Of a stretch of 46,461 nucleotides of DNA, positions 43,043 through 46,461 are shown piece by piece. Origin of the DNA: CAZJRB01 sp964547995 (GTDB taxonomy: Bacteria > Planctomycetota > Planctomycetia > Pirellulales > Thermoguttaceae); the NCBI GenBank assembly GCA_964547995.1, contig CAZJRB010000056.1:1-46461 (forward strand), in the 5' to 3' direction. The notes beneath the pieces were generated by a model, which saw nothing but the letters and a program-made list of their open reading frames with translations, searched no databases and was not told the origin of the DNA. A program made the position numbers and the translations under genes. The stretch's first letter is position 1. Every line of letters begins with the position of its first letter.

Positions 43043-46000
43043 ATGCAATACACCATTCAGACTTCCCGGCAGCGGCGAGCCTGTTGGCGGTTTCGGGGAT
43101 GGACGGCGGCGGCACTGCTTGCGATGGCACTCGGGCCGGTGGTGGAGCCGTGCCACGCGGCGAAACCGGCGCCGCGGCCGAAAATCGCTACGGAAGAGTC
43201 GCTGCGGCTGGCGATTCGCGATCTTGTCGAAACCTGCAAATCGCAGTATCCGCGCGGACGGGAGTATCTTGCCACGCTCGATGCCTTGAAAGCCGCCGGC
43301 AAGGCCGATCCCGCGAACGAGGAGTTTCGGCAGCTTGCCTGGCGGGTACTGTTGGACAATCCGCTGCTGAAGTTCGACAGGCTGTTGCTGCTGAAGCGCA
43401 AGCGAGGGCAGCTCGGCTTGCCGACAAACCACCAGTGCAACGCATGCCTGAAACAGACCGGCTACGACAACGAGATCGCCGTGCTCTCGCCCGTTCGTCC
43501 GAACGGCGAGTTGAAGACCCTGTTCCGGCCGGAGGGCGGCCGTTACGTCGGCGAGATCGACTTGCACTTCGACGCCGATAAGCTGCTCTTTACGATGCCG
43601 ACCGGCCGAAGCTGGCAGATCCACGAGATCGGCGCCGACGGCGGCGGCCTGCGGCAGGTCTCGCGGGAGCAGGACGGCGTGGACAATTTCGACGCCTGCT
43701 ACCTGCCCGACGGCGGAATCGCCTTCGCCTCGACCGCGTCGTATCATGCCGTGCCGTGCTGGCACGGGAAGCAGCGGGCGTGCGCCATCTACCGGATGGA
43801 GGCCGACGGCTCCGCCATGCGGCAGTTGTGCTTCGACCAGGACCTCGACCTGCACCCTTCGGTGCTGGACAACGGCCAGGTCGTCTACAGCCGGTGGGAC
43901 TACAGCGGGACGATGCACATGTACTTGCGGCCGTTGATGGCAATGAACCCCGACGGCTCGGCCCAGCGGGCCATCTACGGGAGCAACTCGTATTACCCCA
44001 ACGCGCTCTACTTTCCAAGAAGCATTCCCGGGGCGCCGGAGAAGCTGATCGCAATTCTGGCCGGCTATCACGGCGTCAACCGGATGGGCGAGCTGGCCCT
44101 GCTCGATCTGACGAAGGGTTGGTACGAGGCCGACGGCATCGTCCAGCGGATCGGCCATCGGGGCGAGCCGTCGGTGCCGATCATCCGCGACCGGCTGGTC
44201 GACCATCTCTGGCCGAAGTTTCTGCACCCGTATCCCTTAAGTGAGAAATACTTCATCACGGCCGCGCAGCTCGGCCCCAAGGCCCCGTGGGGGATCTACC
44301 TGGCCGACGTGTTCGACAACATGCTGCCGCTTGTGTTCGATCCGCGTTTCGATTTCTTCGAGCCGACTGCGTTTCGGCCGCGTCCGACACCGCCGATGCT
44401 GCCCGACCGGGTCGACCTCGCGCGCAACGACGCGGTCGCCTACATCCACGACATCTACGCGGGGCCGGGGCTTGTGGGTGTGCCGCGCGGCGCGGTCAAG
44501 CGGCTGCGGATCGTCGGCTATCACTACGGCTATCCGGGTCTGGCGGGGCCCGACAAGATCGGTTGCGGCGGGCCGTGGGAGGCGATGCGGATCGTGGGGA
44601 CCGTGCCCGTCTACGAAGACGGCTCTGTGAAGTTCCGTCTGCCGGCCAACACGCCCGTTACGCTCCAGCCGCTTGATGCCGAGGGCAAGGCACTGCAGTT
44701 GATGCGGAGCTGGTACACGGCGATGCCGGGCGAGGTGGCCGCGTGCGTCGGGTGCCACGAGCAGCCGAAGGAGACGCCGATCACCCGGGGCGACCTGGCC
44801 GCCGGTCGGCCGCCGTCGGAGATCGAACGGTGGTACGGCCCGGCGCGGGGGTTTGACTTCGAGCGGGAAGTGCAGCCGGTGTTGGATCGCTATTGTGTGT
44901 CTTGTCACAACGGGAAGCCGCGCGACGATCGACGGAAGGTCGTCGATCTACGGGCGGAGCGGTTCTTCAAGGACTACAAGGGCCGGCCGCTCACACAACT
45001 CGGCGCTGCCCGGCTCCATCCCGAGTTGGTCAAGCATTTCGGCGGCAAGCAGATACGCTACACGCCGGCGTACGAAGCGTTGATTCCGTTCATCCGCCGG
45101 GTGAACATCGAGGATGACGTGAATATCTTGGTGCCGGGGGAGTATCATGCCGACACGAGTGAACTGGTGCAGATGCTCAAAAAGGGTCACCACGGCGTGC
45201 GACCGGACGCAGAGGCGTGGGACCGGCTGGTCACGTGGATCGATCTGAACGGCCCGTGCCATGGGACGTGGAACGACGTGAGCCCGATCCCCGGCGGGAC
45301 GGACAAGCGGCGACGGCAACTGGCGAAGCTCTACGGCGGACCGGCTGAAGACTTCGAGACCGTGCCGAAGTTATCCAAGCGGACGGTTGAGCCGGTCAAG
45401 CCGGAGCCGCCGCAGGGCAAGCCGGCGGTTGTCAAACTCGCCGGGTGGCCGCTGGGCGCCGACGAGGCACGGCGGCATCAGGCGGCGAAGCCTTCGGAAA
45501 TGTCGGTTGAACTGGGCAACGGCGTGACGATGAAACTCGTGCGAATCCCCGCCGGGACGTTCGTCATGGGCGACGCCGACGGGGAGATAGACGAGCATCC
45601 CTTGGCCGCCGTGACGATCGGGCGCGACTACTGGATCGGGGCGTGCGAGGTGACCAACGCCCAGTTCCGCCGGTTCAATCCGGGGCACCGGCCGGGCTAC
45701 TTCATGAAGCGCTACCCCAGCCGCGACGGCCCGGGGCTCGCGCTCGACGGCGCGGACCAACCGGCCGTCCGCGTGTCGTGGCAACAGGCGATGGCCTTCT
45801 GCCGGTGGTTGTCGGAAAAGGCGGGCCGCCGGTTCACGCTGCCAACCGAAGCTCAATGGGAATACGCCTGCCGCGCCGGCACGGCGTCGCCCTTGTCGTA
45901 CGGCCCGCTCGACGCCGACTTTTCCACCTGTGCCAACATGGCCGACCGCTCGCTAGGCGCCACGCCGGGGGTCACCGGAGGGCTGAGCTCCAGCATTACC

Positions 46001-46363
46001 GAATCGAAGATCACCGGCATCATGCAGGCGGCCGTCTACGGCGGCGACATCCCGTGCATCGAGACGTTCGACGACCGATCGGTGGCCACCGCCGATGTGG
46101 GCAGATACCGGCCCAACGCCTGGGGCCTCCACGACATGCACGGCAACGTGGCCGAGTGGACCCTGAGCGGCTACCGCCCGTATCCTTATGAAGAAGACGA
46201 CGGCCGCAACGCCACCGCGCCGGCCGGGCGGAGGGTCGTCCGCGGCGGCTCGTGGGTAGACCGCCCGAAGCGATGCCGCAGCGCCTTTCGGCTGAGCTAC
46301 CCCGCATGGCAGCGGGTACACAACGTGGGGTTCCGAGTGGTGTGCCCGTGTGACGAACGCTGA
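43043..46363 (+). CDS. HZS-alpha-like di-haem c propeller protein fused to SUMF1-fold domain
   Basis: A 1106-residue secreted protein (signal sequence about 20-40). Residues about 150-400 form a TolB-like propeller (GEIDLHFDADKLLFTM, DACYLPDGGIAFASTAS). A beta-rich region follows, then two c-type haem sites, CVGCH (568-572) and CVSCH (618-622). The order resembles the hydrazine-synthase alpha-subunit-related family of Planctomycetes. Hydrazine synthesis should not be assumed, because many such proteins occur outside anammox bacteria. Residues about 835-1102 are a SUMF1 domain (PAGTFVMGDADGE, FTLPTEAQWEYACRAG, LHDMHGNVAEW, VRGGSWVDRPKRCRSAFR) with only one Cys after RGGSW, so FGE activity is unlikely. 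An electron-transfer or substrate-binding role is inferred. Confidence 0.82.
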   Translation: MQYTIQTSRQRRACWRFRGWTAAALLAMALGPVVEPCHAAKPAPRPKIATEESLRLAIRDLVETCKSQYPRGREYLATLDALKAAGKADPANEEFRQLAWRVLLDNPLLKFDRLLLLKRKRGQLGLPTNHQCNACLKQTGYDNEIAVLSPVRPNGELKTLFRPEGGRYVGEIDLHFDADKLLFTMPTGRSWQIHEIGADGGGLRQVSREQDGVDNFDACYLPDGGIAFASTASYHAVPCWHGKQRACAIYRMEADGSAMRQLCFDQDLDLHPSVLDNGQVVYSRWDYSGTMHMYLRPLMAMNPDGSAQRAIYGSNSYYPNALYFPRSIPGAPEKLIAILAGYHGVNRMGELALLDLTKGWYEADGIVQRIGHRGEPSVPIIRDRLVDHLWPKFLHPYPLSEKYFITAAQLGPKAPWGIYLADVFDNMLPLVFDPRFDFFEPTAFRPRPTPPMLPDRVDLARNDAVAYIHDIYAGPGLVGVPRGAVKRLRIVGYHYGYPGLAGPDKIGCGGPWEAMRIVGTVPVYEDGSVKFRLPANTPVTLQPLDAEGKALQLMRSWYTAMPGEVAACVGCHEQPKETPITRGDLAAGRPPSEIERWYGPARGFDFEREVQPVLDRYCVSCHNGKPRDDRRKVVDLRAERFFKDYKGRPLTQLGAARLHPELVKHFGGKQIRYTPAYEALIPFIRRVNIEDDVNILVPGEYHADTSELVQMLKKGHHGVRPDAEAWDRLVTWIDLNGPCHGTWNDVSPIPGGTDKRRRQLAKLYGGPAEDFETVPKLSKRTVEPVKPEPPQGKPAVVKLAGWPLGADEARRHQAAKPSEMSVELGNGVTMKLVRIPAGTFVMGDADGEIDEHPLAAVTIGRDYWIGACEVTNAQFRRFNPGHRPGYFMKRYPSRDGPGLALDGADQPAVRVSWQQAMAFCRWLSEKAGRRFTLPTEAQWEYACRAGTASPLSYGPLDADFSTCANMADRSLGATPGVTGGLSSSITESKITGIMQAAVYGGDIPCIETFDDRSVATADVGRYRPNAWGLHDMHGNVAEWTLSGYRPYPYEEDDGRNATAPAGRRVVRGGSWVDRPKRCRSAFRLSYPAWQRVHNVGFRVVCPCDER

Positions 46364-46368
46364 TCCTT

Positions 46369-46437
46369 GCCCCGGCAGGGGCCTTTGAAAATAGCCCCGC
46401 AATTTATCGCCCCGGCAGGGGCGTGTGAGAATAGCCC
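46369..46437 (+). repeat. Two direct 29-base repeats at 40-base spacing
   Basis: The copies at 46369-46397 and 46409-46437 start with GCCCCGGCAGGGGC and end with AATAGCCC, differing in the middle (CTTTGAAA versus GTGTGAGA). Each has a GCCCC/GGGGC palindrome. A related element lies in opposite orientation at 32011-32047. The array may continue beyond the window. Confidence 0.75.
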
Positions 46438-46461
46438 ATCTCTGAAAGAGCGATTCGTGTC

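Noticed and set aside
46369..46461. CRISPR array at the right end
   Set aside because: Only two units are visible, the gap between them is 11 bases, too short for CRISPR spacers, and no cas gene is present.

Overview
The window looks like a chromosomal segment of a planctomycete, probably a Pirellulales-type organism. This is inferred from gene content: a secreted double DUF1080 protein, secreted PQQ-type propellers, a sulfatase, SUMF1-fold fusions, a di-haem protein resembling hydrazine synthase alpha, LRR fragments and GC-rich DNA. No rRNA, tRNA or taxonomic marker gene is present, so the assignment is provisional.

Layout. (1) 65-4270, minus strand: an Ala/Lys/Glu coiled-coil lipoprotein-like gene, then a DUF1080-PQQ propeller pair behind a near-consensus promoter. 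(2) 4430-30250: a block of about 26 kb that reads as one system in two divergent operons. Leftward it encodes an FHA membrane protein, a Ser/Thr kinase-like protein, two von Willebrand A (vWA) proteins, a PP2C phosphatase and a zinc-ribbon/amidotransferase-like membrane protein. Rightward it encodes a 2215-residue membrane-anchored Ig-repeat giant, an SrfC-like P-loop protein, an SrfB-family actin/Hsp70-like ATPase, a protein ending in a GrpE-like domain, and a zinc-ribbon, Gln/Pro-rich, PQQ-propeller protein interrupted by a 100-N assembly gap. Kinase, vWA and PP2C match the TerY-P triad known from Ter-linked gene neighbourhoods. Joined to SrfB/SrfC and a dedicated GrpE-like partner, it is the best candidate for an undescribed system. 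(3) 30417-34166: an LRR-SUMF1 fusion that may be leaderless, a tandem-domain membrane protein and a secreted FIST protein. (4) 34507-38666: DprE1-like, DprE2-like, a UbiA-type phosphoribosyltransferase and an LPG-synthase-like membrane protein, that is, a decaprenylphosphoryl-arabinose-type pathway best known from Actinobacteria. (5) 38988-46363: an (alpha/alpha)6 glycoside hydrolase, a visibly more A/T-rich stretch (DUF1493 protein, sulfatase, small membrane protein), and a 1106-residue HZS-alpha-like cytochrome fused to SUMF1.

How the genes may work together. In the central block, kinase and PP2C would set phosphorylation states read by the FHA domain. The vWA proteins would act as metal-dependent adaptors. 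SrfB, exchanged by the GrpE-like protein and assisted by SrfC, would be the ATP-driven engine. The Ig giant, and possibly other zinc-ribbon proteins, would link the cytoplasm to the envelope. This is inference from domains and gene order.

The intergenic spaces carry several unrelated families of short elements with one shared design: two inverted arms, usually each a small palindrome. One single arm lies in frame inside a vWA gene.
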